Shown here piece after piece: positions 52,724 to 61,662 of a stretch of 64,000 nucleotides of DNA. The notes below the pieces were generated by a model that was given only the letters and a program-made list of their open reading frames with translations, had not been told where the DNA came from and made no database searches. Location: contig JARKNV010000069.1 of NCBI GenBank assembly GCA_029976065.1, positions 62,001 through 126,000 on the forward strand, in the 5' to 3' direction. This DNA is from Selenomonadales bacterium (GTDB lineage Bacteria; Bacillota; Negativicutes; Sporomusales; UBA7701). How positions within the stretch are numbered: the first letter of the stretch is position 1; every line of letters starts with the position of its first letter. The position numbers and the translations under genes are program-made.

Positions 52724-52762
52724 AGGCCATAGCCGGGCTACGACCCGGCTATGGCTTTAATT
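52724..52762. terminator. Hairpin downstream of the TRAP permease gene
   Basis: CCATAGCCGGG pairs with CCCGGCTATGG around a six-base loop, 22 bases past the permease stop (minus strand). The T-rich tail (CTTTAATTTG) lies on the plus-strand side, and the minus-strand tail CCTTTCC is weak, so termination of the TRAP operon here may be partial. The same TAGCCGGG stem recurs at 52500-52523. Confidence 0.5.
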
Positions 52763-52783
52763 TGTGTTAAAATACCAGGCAGG

Positions 52784-54718
52784 TCAGGCGGAGGCTTTGG
52801 CCTTTTGCAGTTTCTTCCGTTTGAGGTACTGGAAGAACATCAGCGCGGCCAGGACGCCGGCGCCGATGGCGTCGGTGTATAGGCCGGGGTCGATGAGCAT
52901 CAGGCCGCCGAAGAAGAACAGCAGCCGCATCGGCATGCTGGCGGGAGCCAGGAAGTAGCCGATCATTGCCGCGCTCAGGCCGACCATGCCGAAAAGCGCG
53001 GTGCAGGTGCTCCACAGCACGGTCAGGGGGGTGGCGTTGATCATCAGCAGGGTTGGGTTTAGTACGAAGATGTACGGTACGACGAAGGCGGCGATGGCGA
53101 GCTTCGAGGCGTTGATGCCGGTGCGCATCGGATCGCTGCCGGCGATGCCCGCCCCGGCGAAGGCCGCGAGGGCGACCGGCGGGGTGACGTCGGCGATGAT
53201 GCCGAAGTAGAAAGCGAACATGTGGGCCGCCAGCACGGGCACGCCCATCTGGAGGAGCGCCGGGGCGGCGATGGTGGAGGTGATGACGTAGTTGGCGGTG
53301 GTGGGAACGCCCATGCCGAGGATGAGGGAGGTGATCATGGTGAAGAACATGGCGGGCAAGAGCTTGCCGCCGGCCAGATCGAGCAGCGCCGATGCGAGCT
53401 TAAGGCCGACGCCGGTTTTGGTGACGACGCCGATGATGATGCCGGCGGTAGCGCAGGCGATGAGGACGCCCAGCACCGCTTTGGCGCCTTTCTCGAGGCC
53501 GAGGACGACGTCTTTGGCGCTGATGCGGGTGGATTTGCGCAGGCAGGAGGCGCCGATGGCAAGGAAGATGGCCCACAGGGCGGCGCGCATCGGCGTGTAG
53601 CCGGCGACGAGCAGATAGACGATGACGATGAGCGGGATGGCCAGATGGCCGCGCTCGACCAAGAGTTCTTTAAATTTGGGCAGCTCGCTGCGGGGGATGC
53701 CCTGAAGGCCGTGTTTTTTCGCCTCAAGATGGACGCCGATCCAGACGCCGCTGTAATAAAGGAGCGCCGGGATGACGGCGGCGGTGACAACATTAATGTA
53801 GGGTATGCCGATGAATTCGGCCATGAGGAAGGCGGCGGCGCCCATGACGGGCGGCATAAGCTGACCGCCGGTGGAGGCGGTGGCTTCGACGGCGCCGGCG
53901 AATTCGGGCTTGTAGCCGAGCTTCTTCATCATGGGGATGGTGAAGCTGCCGGTGCCGACGACGTTGGCGACCGAACTGCCGGAGACGGTACCCATGAGGC
54001 CGCTGGACAGGACGGCTACCTTGGCCGGTCCGCCGCTGGCCCAGCCGGCGACGGCGTTGGCGATGTCGATGAAGAATTTGCCAAGGCCGGTGGTTTCAAG
54101 GTAAGAGCCGAACAGGATGAAGAGGAAGATGAAGGTGGACGAAACGCCGAGCGGGATGCCGAAGATGCCTTCGGTGGTGTAGAAGAGGTGGTCGATCAGT
54201 TCATCCATGCCGACGCCGCGGTGAGCCAGAATGGGCGGCATGTAGGGGCCGGCGAAGGCGTAGATGAGGAAGCCGGTGGCGACGATGACCATCGGCCAGC
54301 CTACCGCCCTTCTCGCGGCTTCCATTACCAGAAAGAGGCCGAGGACGCCGACGACGATGTCGAGGGTTGTGGGCATGGCAGCCCGGGTGACGAGTTCCTC
54401 GTAAAAGACGACGATGTACATCGGCGCCGCCCCCCCCACTATCGCCAGCAGGACGTCGAGCGGATGGACCTTGTCCCGGGGCCAGCTGCGCCGGGTCGGG
54501 TAGAGGAGGAAGATGAGCGTCAGGCCGAACCCGAGGTGGATGGCGCGCTGCAGCGCGGCGTCAAGTACCCCGAAGACTGCGGTATACAGTTGGAACAGCG
54601 AGAAGCAGATGGCGATGGCCATGACGATTTTCGCCATTAAGCCTTTCAGGGTCCTGGTGTCTGATTCGCGATCATATTTCGCCAGTACCTCTTCGGCGGT
54701 AAGGATTTTTTTCTCCAA
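52784..54718 (-). CDS. TRAP transporter fused permease (TAXI type)
   Basis: 644 residues, fused small (DctQ-like) and large (DctM-like) membrane subunits, about 16-18 helices. DctM landmarks: SGSSVANVVGTGSFTIPMMKKLGY near 235-260 and LGMGVPTTANYVI near 470. Such fusions pair with TAXI binding proteins, as encoded upstream at 55363-56331. It imports an organic acid with sodium or protons; glutamate or dicarboxylates are known ligands of the family. The 2-oxoglutarate-type oxidoreductase directly downstream fits a C5 acid, an inference. Confidence 0.9.
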   Translation of the reverse strand: MEKKILTAEEVLAKYDRESDTRTLKGLMAKIVMAIAICFSLFQLYTAVFGVLDAALQRAIHLGFGLTLIFLLYPTRRSWPRDKVHPLDVLLAIVGGAAPMYIVVFYEELVTRAAMPTTLDIVVGVLGLFLVMEAARRAVGWPMVIVATGFLIYAFAGPYMPPILAHRGVGMDELIDHLFYTTEGIFGIPLGVSSTFIFLFILFGSYLETTGLGKFFIDIANAVAGWASGGPAKVAVLSSGLMGTVSGSSVANVVGTGSFTIPMMKKLGYKPEFAGAVEATASTGGQLMPPVMGAAAFLMAEFIGIPYINVVTAAVIPALLYYSGVWIGVHLEAKKHGLQGIPRSELPKFKELLVERGHLAIPLIVIVYLLVAGYTPMRAALWAIFLAIGASCLRKSTRISAKDVVLGLEKGAKAVLGVLIACATAGIIIGVVTKTGVGLKLASALLDLAGGKLLPAMFFTMITSLILGMGVPTTANYVITSTIAAPALLQMGVPVLAAHMFAFYFGIIADVTPPVALAAFAGAGIAGSDPMRTGINASKLAIAAFVVPYIFVLNPTLLMINATPLTVLWSTCTALFGMVGLSAAMIGYFLAPASMPMRLLFFFGGLMLIDPGLYTDAIGAGVLAALMFFQYLKRKKLQKAKASA

Positions 54719-54749
54719 TTAAGCCGCCTCCTTTCACGGAATGAATGAG

Positions 54750-55271
54750 TCAGTCATTATGCAGCCACTTGTAGTAGTATGGCTTAACGCGGATGGTTAC
54801 GAACGCTCCTCCCTCGTGAAGGGCGTAAAGGGGAATGGTTTGATTGTGCACTTCGAGAACAAGCCCCGCTATGGACCCGGCATGGACGGATAATTGGTCG
54901 AAGCGGCGGCCTATGCCGGTAAGGACGAAGTCGTTGCCCTGGCGGGCAAAATGGCCTTCGCCGGGCAGGAAAGGCAGCCCAACGCCATAAGTCTGATAGA
55001 CTGTTGATTCGAGAACCAGTTCGTCGGCAGCCACAATGGAAAAAGTCTCCGCTACAGGCGTCTTTTGCACCGAGTGAGTGTATTTTAAGCTGAAGGTATC
55101 GCCTTTGCTGACAGGAATAGTCATACGTTTTCCCTGGTCTGTCGCGATGAATAGGCACAGCTTCATGGACAGAAACAGGCCGCCGATTATTAGCCCCACA
55201 GCCAGAAAGGCGATACCCAGCAAGGTTTTCGCCCTAACGCCGGTTGGCCAGCCTTTCACGCGATTGAACAT
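54750..55271 (-). CDS. DUF1850 protein of TAXI-TRAP loci
   Basis: 173 residues: one N-terminal helix (LLGIAFLAVGLIIGGLFLS), then an extracytoplasmic beta-rich domain with FSLKYTHSVQKTPVAETFSI, the conserved YTHSVxKTPV pattern of DUF1850, and YGVGLPFLPGEG. These proteins are regularly found between TAXI binding protein and TRAP permease genes; function is unknown. A terminator-like hairpin (55294-55327) precedes it. Confidence 0.82.
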   Translation of the reverse strand: MFNRVKGWPTGVRAKTLLGIAFLAVGLIIGGLFLSMKLCLFIATDQGKRMTIPVSKGDTFSLKYTHSVQKTPVAETFSIVAADELVLESTVYQTYGVGLPFLPGEGHFARQGNDFVLTGIGRRFDQLSVHAGSIAGLVLEVHNQTIPLYALHEGGAFVTIRVKPYYYKWLHND

Positions 55272-55293
55272 TTTACAACTCCAGTCTTGCCAG

Positions 55294-55327
55294 AAAAAGC
55301 CGGGAATCGGCAGACCCGATCCCCGGC
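55294..55327 (-). terminator. Attenuator hairpin between TAXI binding protein and DUF1850
   Basis: Stem GCCGGGGATCGG/CCGATTCCCGGC (one G-T pair) followed by TTTTTC, 36 bases after the binding protein stop. It likely gives partial termination so that binding protein exceeds permease. Confidence 0.75.
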
Positions 55328-55362
55328 ACGCTTACTATAAGGTTGACCCTACAAGACAAGGC

Positions 55363-56331
55363 TTATTTCTCTTTGAAGAATTTTTCCGCGCCAGCATGCA
55401 GCTTGATGGACATGCCGTCCTGCGCGGTAGCCTTGGTGATGCCCTTGCCTACGGCATGGGCGGCCTTGATGCGGTCAAGGTTGCCGTAAATGGCCTTGGT
55501 AATGGCGTAGACGGTGTCGGCGTCCATTTTGTCGGCGACGACGAGCATGGCCTGAACGGCAACGGCGTCGGCTTCGGCGGCCTGCCCCTGATAGGTGTTG
55601 GCGGGAATCTTAACCTTGGTGTAGAACGGGTATTTCTTGATCAGGGAGTCTGCTTGGGCGGCCTCGATGGGAACGAGGACGATCTTGTTCTGGACGGCGA
55701 TATCCTGGATGGCGGCGGTGGGGTGGCCGGCGGTTACGAAGGCCACGTCGACGTTGCCGTCTTTCAGGCCGCTGGCGGCTTCACCGAAGGAGAGATACTG
55801 AACTTTGATGTCGTTGTAGGTGATGCCGTACTGTTCGAGAATCTGGCGGGCGTTGGCTTCGGTTCCGCTGCCGCGGGCACCGACGGCGACCCGCTTGCCT
55901 TTAAGGTCGGCAATCGATTTGATGCCGGCTTTTTCAAGCGCGACGATCTGGATGGTTTCCGGGTAGAGGGTGGCAATGCCTTTGAAGTTGTCGACTTTCT
56001 TGTCCTTGAACATTTCGGTGCCGTTGACGGCATAATAGGCGATGTCGTTCTGAATCAGCGCAAGGTCGACTTTACCGTCTTTCAACATGTTTACGTTGGC
56101 GACGGAGGCTCCGGTGCTCTGGGCACTGGCGTTGGCGCCGGGAACGTTCTTGTTGATTATTTCCGCCATGGCTCCGCCCAGCGGGAAGTAGGTGCCTGCC
56201 GTGCCACCGGTGGCGATGTTAATGAATTTTTGCGCAGCAGGTTTCGGTTGTTCTTTGGCGCCGCCGCCGCAACCGGCGATAAGACCGGCGACCATAACCA
56301 CTACAACCAGGAACGCGAGAGTCTTTTTCAT
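55363..56331 (-). CDS. TAXI-family TRAP substrate-binding protein
   Basis: 322 residues. Lipoprotein signal (VAGLIAGCGGG, lipid Cys near 21), then the TAXI start INIATGGTAGTYFPLGGAMAE and VNMLKDGKVDLALIQNDIAYY near 80-100; GARGSGTEANARQIL near 150 binds the ligand. It delivers a carboxylate to the 52784-54718 permease. First long gene of the operon; a 50-residue membrane protein gene lies 177 bases upstream. Confidence 0.93.
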   Translation of the reverse strand: MKKTLAFLVVVVMVAGLIAGCGGGAKEQPKPAAQKFINIATGGTAGTYFPLGGAMAEIINKNVPGANASAQSTGASVANVNMLKDGKVDLALIQNDIAYYAVNGTEMFKDKKVDNFKGIATLYPETIQIVALEKAGIKSIADLKGKRVAVGARGSGTEANARQILEQYGITYNDIKVQYLSFGEAASGLKDGNVDVAFVTAGHPTAAIQDIAVQNKIVLVPIEAAQADSLIKKYPFYTKVKIPANTYQGQAAEADAVAVQAMLVVADKMDADTVYAITKAIYGNLDRIKAAHAVGKGITKATAQDGMSIKLHAGAEKFFKEK

Positions 56332-56507
56332 TCTTTCCCCTCCTCAGTAGATTTATGGATAACATTATTGTTTTTTCGCTGTTGATAAAGGTTTTCCTGC
56401 TTGCATGAACGTACAGACAGGCGAGAATTAGCCGCCACTACAAGAGGATACAAAATCCTTCAAAAAAAAACGTTAATCCTCAAAGGAAAAACATCTGTGA
56501 ACAATAA

Positions 56508-56660
56508 TCAGTTTTCCGAGGTGTCGGCAACGCGTTTACGGACATAGTACATGACCGCCAGCCAGAGGATAAATCCCGGTCCGGCGATCAACGGATTGAT
56601 CAAGAGGCAAAAGATGAAGCCAATAATTACCGGCCAGATATATGAGTGCACGAGTTCCAC
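56508..56660 (-). CDS. Small membrane protein at the head of the TRAP operon
   Basis: 50 residues from a GTG at 56660, eight bases after GGGGAGGTG. It has two short hydrophobic segments, VIIGFIFCLLINPLIAGPGF and ILWLAVMYYV, then a basic end (RKRVADTSEN). The hydrophobic helix pair, strong ribosome site and stop at 56508 support real coding. No family recognised. Position upstream of the TAXI gene suggests a small transporter accessory or an independent envelope peptide. Confidence 0.6.
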   Translation of the reverse strand: MELVHSYIWPVIIGFIFCLLINPLIAGPGFILWLAVMYYVRKRVADTSEN

Positions 56661-56797
56661 GCTTTCACCTCCCCGCCCTTCTTCATTTCACTAGTATTAT
56701 GGCCGGCGCATGGCGTCATTAAACGGTTGGTGGGCGCGGCGCGGGGAAAATGATATAATGGTCGTGTTACCGAGAGATGACGGAAAGGACGTGCTTC

Positions 56798-57157
56798 ATG
56801 GATAATCCGGCCACTGGACTGAACATTAAACTTGCCCGCACGCTTTGGTTCAATACTTACCGCGCCATGGTCGAGGATTCCGCCGGCGAGTATCTGGCCT
56901 CACTGCGGCTTATCCCGGCGATTCCGTTGGACCGCGACAGCGTGCCCGCCGACGCGCCGGAGGCGGAACCGTATCTGCTGGTGCTGGTAGAGGACGCGGT
57001 GTTTTCCGAGGAGGAGCTGATCAATTTCGAGGGCGAAGTTGCCGGCCTGCTGCTGGAGCGGATGGCTCAGCCCGATTTCAACCCCGCTTTCTGCCAGTTT
57101 GCTTATCCCTCGGCGCCGCGAGGCGCGGGCCCGCAAGTGATGGAGCTGGGGAGCTAG
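56798..57157 (+). CDS. Protein of unknown function
   Basis: 119 residues from the ATG at 56798 (MDNPATGLNIKLAR) behind GGAAAGGA; an ATG at 56777 lacks a good site. Mixed alpha/beta, acidic, no signal or membrane helix: WFNTYRAMVEDSAGEYLASLRLIP, YLLVLVEDAVFSEEELINFEG. Not recognised. Single-gene unit with its own terminator at 57171-57204. Confidence 0.65.
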   Translation: MDNPATGLNIKLARTLWFNTYRAMVEDSAGEYLASLRLIPAIPLDRDSVPADAPEAEPYLLVLVEDAVFSEEELINFEGEVAGLLLERMAQPDFNPAFCQFAYPSAPRGAGPQVMELGS

Positions 57158-57170
57158 CTATTATGGTAAA

Positions 57171-57204
57171 CGAAAAGAGAGTGCCGCAAGGCACTCTCTT
57201 TTCG
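57171..57204 (+). terminator. Intrinsic terminator
   Basis: Stem CGAAAAGAGAGTGCC/GGCACTCTCTTTTCG with a four-base loop, 13 bases after the 56798-57157 gene; palindromic A/T ends allow action on both strands. Confidence 0.85.
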
Positions 57205-57230
57205 TTCTCTTTCTATTATTGAATTCCCGC

Positions 57231-57461
57231 GGCCGTTCAGAAGTCCCCGGATGCAAGGCGCACCGGATAAGCAGACACACAACGCTTTAGCGTTGATGTG
57301 ATCGCTTATCCCCGACAGGGTGCGAGCGCTTGCTAGCGTACTTGGTTGCGTACGCTAGCAAGCGCTCTGAGGAGCAAGTGCGCAAGTTCTTAGCGCTTTA
57401 GTGCTTAGAACTGCGGCCTGCCCCTTGCGGGTACGACGCAGACGGGGGCTTATCAACGGCC
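57231..57461. repeat. Dispersed palindromic element, copy 3 (231 bp, enlarged)
   Basis: Ends GGCCGTTCAGAAGTCCCCG on the left and, reversed, GGCCGTTGATAAGCCCCCG on the right. Inside is a perfect 18-bp inverted repeat (57324-57341 with 57350-57367, loop of eight), a GGATAAGC/GCTTATCC stem, and the AGTTCTTAGC/GCTTAGAACT module shared with copy 2. Its right end supplies the TGA stop of the glycosyltransferase gene at 57453. Confidence 0.85.
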
Positions 57462-59000
57462 GATTCCTTTTTTGTAAACGGCGTGGCGTTCGAATTCCGC
57501 AATTTTTTTGTACCCCGGCAGCGGCGCGCCGCCTTTGCCGACAAGCAGGTATACTTCGGGCCGGCCGGCGGTGCGGGCGGTAAAAGCGTCCACCGCTTCG
57601 GTGGGCATGGTGTATTTACCGGCCCATACTCCCTGGGGCGAGGCAACTGTTCCGACGAGTTGCGGGATGACGTAGCCGCTGTAAAAGACGGCGGAGGTGG
57701 CGTATTCGCCGATGATGGCGACGGTGGCGCCGGCGGGCGGCAGGGCGGCGGCGGCGTGCTTGGCGGAGCGTTCGGCGGCCATGGGGACAAGCACTTGGTG
57801 GATGAGCAGCAGGCTTACGACCAGGACAGCGGCGCCGGCGGCCAGCGGTTGACGAAAGGGTTCCCCCTTGTACCCCAGCCATAGCACGGCAGCCGCGCCG
57901 GTAACGGCAGCCAGTTGGAGAGGCCACCATGCGGCTTCCGGCAGCCATATGCCGCCGACGGCAAAAACGGCCAGCAACAGCGTCGCCGGCAGGGAGAGCC
58001 AGAGCAGGGGCTTGGGGCGGCCGGCCGACATTTTGTCGAGTTCGCCGGCCACGAGGACGGCGGCGGGGAACAGGGCGGGAAATACGTAGGTGAGGTATTT
58101 GGTGGCCATAAGGGTGTAAAAGGCGATGAATACGCCCGTCCATACGGCCAGGAAGGCGAAGTGCGGCCGCCGGCGCCCGGCAACGAGGGCGCGCAGGAAA
58201 ACGCCCGTCCAGGGCAGGAGGCTGACGGGGAAGACGATGAGGTAGTAGTAGAAGACGTTGTCCTGGGGATGCTCGGAAACGGTGGCCCGCAGGTAGTTGT
58301 GGAGGCCGAGGAAGGTGTCGACGAAGTCGCGGCCGTGGACGGCGTACATGACGAGGTACCAGGGAGCGGCGACGGCGAGGAAGACGGCCGCGCCGGTAAA
58401 GAGGCGCAGGCGGCCGAGGAGTTCCCAGCGGCGGGTTATCGCGATGTAGGCGAACAGGACAAGGACGGGCATGACGAGGCCGACCGGACCCTTGGTGAGG
58501 ACGGACAGGCCGGCGGCGGCGTAGGCGGGGATGAACCAGCCCCTCCCCTCCCCTTTCAGTCCGAGGTAGAAAGCGGCGAGGCTGACGCTGCCGAAAAAGA
58601 ACAGGACGGCGTCGGTGATGACCATCCTGGCGATTACCCAGTATTCGAGCGAGGTGCCGAGGACAACGGCGGCCAGCACTCCGGCCGAGCCGCTGCCGTA
58701 AAGCCGGGCGGCGAACCAGGCGGCGAAGGCTACGCCGGCGGCGCTGAAGAGGGCGGCCGGGAAACGGGCCGCGAATTCGCCGATGCCGAAGATTTTGTAG
58801 CTGGCGGCGATCAGCCAGTAGATCATGGCCGGCTTGTCGTACCAGAACTGGCCATAGATTTGAGGGGACAGCCAGTCGCCGCTGAGGAACATTTCCTTGG
58901 CGGTAAGGGCGTAATTGGCTTCCACCGGGTCGGTTACGGGGATGAGGCCGTTAAAGGGCAGGAATACTGCCAGTGCGGCCAGGAAGATGAGCAGGGGCAT
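57453..59000 (-). CDS. GT39/ArnT-type glycosyltransferase
   Basis: 515 residues and about 11-12 membrane helices. The first periplasmic loop holds TDPVEANYALTAKEM, a variant of the acidic catalytic DE.YA motif of GT39/GT83 enzymes, then YDKPAMIYWLIAASYKIFG. Such enzymes move a sugar from undecaprenyl phosphate to lipid A or a protein. Note Val-Glu where the paralogue at 59016-60548 has Asp-Glu. The last residues (GIGR, stop) are encoded by the end of the dispersed repeat copy 3. Paired with a paralogue 15 bases upstream. Confidence 0.85.
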   Translation of the reverse strand: MPLLIFLAALAVFLPFNGLIPVTDPVEANYALTAKEMFLSGDWLSPQIYGQFWYDKPAMIYWLIAASYKIFGIGEFAARFPAALFSAAGVAFAAWFAARLYGSGSAGVLAAVVLGTSLEYWVIARMVITDAVLFFFGSVSLAAFYLGLKGEGRGWFIPAYAAAGLSVLTKGPVGLVMPVLVLFAYIAITRRWELLGRLRLFTGAAVFLAVAAPWYLVMYAVHGRDFVDTFLGLHNYLRATVSEHPQDNVFYYYLIVFPVSLLPWTGVFLRALVAGRRRPHFAFLAVWTGVFIAFYTLMATKYLTYVFPALFPAAVLVAGELDKMSAGRPKPLLWLSLPATLLLAVFAVGGIWLPEAAWWPLQLAAVTGAAAVLWLGYKGEPFRQPLAAGAAVLVVSLLLIHQVLVPMAAERSAKHAAAALPPAGATVAIIGEYATSAVFYSGYVIPQLVGTVASPQGVWAGKYTMPTEAVDAFTARTAGRPEVYLLVGKGGAPLPGYKKIAEFERHAVYKKGIGR

Positions 59001-59015
59001 TGTCCTGTCCTTTCG

Positions 59016-60548
59016 TCACTGCTTGACAAGCAGCAGTTTTTCGCCGACGGCGGCTAATACCTTGAACTTCTGTTTTTCGGTATTGTTCATCCAGTCCCAG
59101 TCGCCCGGACGGATGACGAAGTAGGCTTTGCCGGGAACGCCCCAGTGTTCGTAGGCCAGCTCGGTGCCGTATACGCCGGAGTAGAAGGCGAAACCGGGGC
59201 GAAGGAATTTGACGACATAGACGGGCGACTTGCCGTCGTAGTTAGCGGTGAAGGCCTGGGCGACGTCGCGGGCGTGAAAGGCCGGGGCGGCCGGTGGGAA
59301 AAGCAGCGACATGAGAACGACGACAAAGACGGCCATGCCGGCAATCTGCAGCCAGAAGGCCCGGCTTACATCCCGTTTGGCCACGAAGTACCAGGTGCCG
59401 AGGATCATGGCAATGAAGACGGCGGCGGTGAAGTAGGCGCCGGGGAGAAGGTCGGGCATGGCGTTATAGGCGCCGTAGACGGCCCCGGCGGCGAGCAGGC
59501 CGCCGAAAACGGTCAGCAGCAGCGGCCAGGCGAAAGGCCGGTCACCGCGCCGCCAGTCCATGATGCGGTCGAGGTACCAGCCGACGATTATGGCGAGCGG
59601 CGGATACATGGGCAGGATGTAGGAAACGAGCTTGGTCCGCGATGCGGTGAAGAACAGGAATATAAAGGCCGCCCAGATGGCGAGAAACACGAGGGGCCGG
59701 CGGTGCTGGGGGCGGCTGTCGGTCAGGGCCGCCCATACGGCCTGGAGCATTACGGCCGTCCAGGGAAGGAAGCCGAGGATGAGGACGGGGATGAAGTAGT
59801 ACCACAGCACCCCTTCCGGATGCTCGGGGCTGGTGAAGCGGGTGACGTTGTGAAACCCGAGGAAGGTATCGACGAAGGCGTTGCCGTGGATGGCGTACAT
59901 GGCGACGTACCAGGGCAGGCCGAACAGGGCGAAGAGAACGATCCCGGCGGGGATTTTCATTTCCTTGAGGAGGGAGAAGTTACGGGTCAGCAGCATGTAC
60001 AGGAAGATGACGGCGCCGGGAAAGAGGAACCCCACCGGCCCCTTGGTGACGGTGGCGAGGCCGGCGCAGATGTAAAACAGGTAGTAACGCCGTTCGAGGA
60101 AGGCGAGCAGGGACACTGTCAGGAAAAAGGTGAGGGTGATGTCGGTGACCGCAGCTTTGCCGAGGTAGAAGTATTCGATGCTGGTGACGAGCACAAGCGC
60201 GCCTGCCAGGCCGGCGCGGGCGCCGAACAGGCGGGAGGCGGCGAAGTAAACGTAGAGGGCGCCGAGGATGGCGAGGAGGGCCGACGGCAGGCGGGCAGCG
60301 AATTCGCTGCTGCCGAGCAGTTTGAAGGAAGCCGCCACAAGCCAGTAGTACATGGGGGGTTTGTCGTACCAGTATTCGCCGTAGATGCGCGGCGATACGA
60401 AGTCCTGGTGGCTGAGCATTTCTTTGGCGGTTTCGGCATAGACGGGTTCGTCGGGATCGAGGAGCGGGATGCCGCCAAGATTATAGAACATGACGAAGGC
60501 GGCAATCAGGATCAGCAGGATCGTGCCGAAGGTGGACCTTTCCGTCAT
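59016..60548 (-). CDS. GT39/ArnT-type glycosyltransferase (paralogue)
   Basis: 510 residues, same fold: LDPDEPVYAETAKEML in loop 1, YDKPPMYYWLVAASFKLLG, and the later TKLVSYILPMYPPLAIIVGWYL shared by ArnT-like enzymes. It lies between the epimerase and the other GT39 gene, two bases from the epimerase gene. Likely target is an envelope lipid; the donor may be a polyprenyl phosphate sugar. Substrate unknown. Confidence 0.87.
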   Translation of the reverse strand: MTERSTFGTILLILIAAFVMFYNLGGIPLLDPDEPVYAETAKEMLSHQDFVSPRIYGEYWYDKPPMYYWLVAASFKLLGSSEFAARLPSALLAILGALYVYFAASRLFGARAGLAGALVLVTSIEYFYLGKAAVTDITLTFFLTVSLLAFLERRYYLFYICAGLATVTKGPVGFLFPGAVIFLYMLLTRNFSLLKEMKIPAGIVLFALFGLPWYVAMYAIHGNAFVDTFLGFHNVTRFTSPEHPEGVLWYYFIPVLILGFLPWTAVMLQAVWAALTDSRPQHRRPLVFLAIWAAFIFLFFTASRTKLVSYILPMYPPLAIIVGWYLDRIMDWRRGDRPFAWPLLLTVFGGLLAAGAVYGAYNAMPDLLPGAYFTAAVFIAMILGTWYFVAKRDVSRAFWLQIAGMAVFVVVLMSLLFPPAAPAFHARDVAQAFTANYDGKSPVYVVKFLRPGFAFYSGVYGTELAYEHWGVPGKAYFVIRPGDWDWMNNTEKQKFKVLAAVGEKLLLVKQ

Positions 60549-60550
60549 AG

Positions 60551-61489
60551 CTACCTCCCGTGTATTGATGGCGGGCTGCCAACCAGAGCGCGGTAGGTGG
60601 CGGCCAGGCCTTGGAGCAGGGTCGTCCGCGGCTGCCAGGGCAACGCCCGGACGGCGGCGCGGTTGTCGAGGCAGGAGCGGTAGATGTCGCCTTCCCTGGG
60701 AGGCTGGCGGCGGATGGCGGGTTCGCGTCCGGCCACTTTAGCCAGCAGGGCGGTCAGTTCGCTGACGCTGGTTTCTTCCTTGGTGCTTATATTATATACG
60801 GCGTTGGCGGCCGGCGATACGAGGGCCAGCCAGTTGGCCTCGGCCACGTCGCCGGCGTAAACGAAGTCCCGCGTCTGGCCGCCGTCGCCGAAGATGTCTA
60901 GGTGTTGGCCGGCGGCGAGGCGCCGGGCAAAGATGCTTACCACGCCGCCTTCGCCGGCGTCGCCCTGCCGTTCGCCGTAAACGTTGGCGTAGCGGAGGAT
61001 GACGTAGTCGAGGGCGAAGATTTCCTTGTAGAGTCTGAGGTAGTTTTCGGCCGTCATTTTGCTGAGGCCGTAGAAGGATAGCGGCGCCAGGGGCGTATTT
61101 TCGGGGATGGGGACGGCTTCACTAGCGCCGTAGACGGCGGCGGTGGAGGCGAAAATGACCCTTTTTACGCCGCTGAGGCGGGAGGCTTCGAGTACGTTGA
61201 CGGTGCCGAGAACGTTTACGGCGCAGTCGATATCCGGGGCGTCCAGCGATTTTGGCACCGCCGTTTGGGCGGCGAGGTGGATGACGTAGTCGAACCGCTC
61301 GGCGGCGAAAACGGGCCTGAGATCGTCGCGGGCGATGTCGAGCTTGATGAGCCGCGCGGCGGAGTTGACGTTGGCCGCCAGACCGGTGCTGAGGTCGTCG
61401 ATGACGACGACGGCGCAATCTTTGGCAAGAAGCTTGTCTACGATGTGGGAGCCGATGAAGCCGGCCCCGCCGGTGACGAGTACTTTCAC
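60551..61489 (-). CDS. NAD-dependent sugar epimerase/dehydratase
   Basis: 312 residues, extended SDR: VTGGAGFIGSHIVDKLL at residues 5-21, ASTAAVYG with the catalytic Ser/Thr, and YGLSKMTAENYLRLY with Tyr and Lys near 145. Late RDFVYAGDVAEANWLAL is typical of UDP-glucose 4-epimerase-like enzymes. It would provide an activated sugar for the neighbouring glycosyltransferases. Confidence 0.9.
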   Translation of the reverse strand: MKVLVTGGAGFIGSHIVDKLLAKDCAVVVIDDLSTGLAANVNSAARLIKLDIARDDLRPVFAAERFDYVIHLAAQTAVPKSLDAPDIDCAVNVLGTVNVLEASRLSGVKRVIFASTAAVYGASEAVPIPENTPLAPLSFYGLSKMTAENYLRLYKEIFALDYVILRYANVYGERQGDAGEGGVVSIFARRLAAGQHLDIFGDGGQTRDFVYAGDVAEANWLALVSPAANAVYNISTKEETSVSELTALLAKVAGREPAIRRQPPREGDIYRSCLDNRAAVRALPWQPRTTLLQGLAATYRALVGSPPSIHGR

Positions 61490-61541
61490 GGAAGCCCTCC
61501 TAAAAGGTTTATATTCTAAAATGAATTGCTGCTTTATACAA

Positions 61542-61662
61542 GGCCGTTCAAAAGTGCCCAGATGCTAGGCGGCTACGCCAGGTGCGCCGCGCCGCGTACT
61601 CGGAACGTACGCAAGCAAGCGCCTGGCGTAACAACAACGCAGATGGGCGCTTATCAACGGTC
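61542..61662. repeat. Dispersed palindromic element, copy 4 (121 bp)
   Basis: Ends GGCCGTTCAAAAGTGCCCA on the left and, reversed, GACCGTTGATAAGCGCCCA on the right. Inner stems ACGCCAGG/CCTGGCGT and GCGTAC/GTACGC, nearly the layout of copy 1. Its right end supplies the TGA stop of the flippase-like gene at 61654. Confidence 0.85.

Noticed and set aside
53222..54640. Long plus-strand frame opposite the TRAP permease
   Set aside because: Gly/Asp/Glu-rich shadow of a membrane protein gene; no ribosome site or motif.
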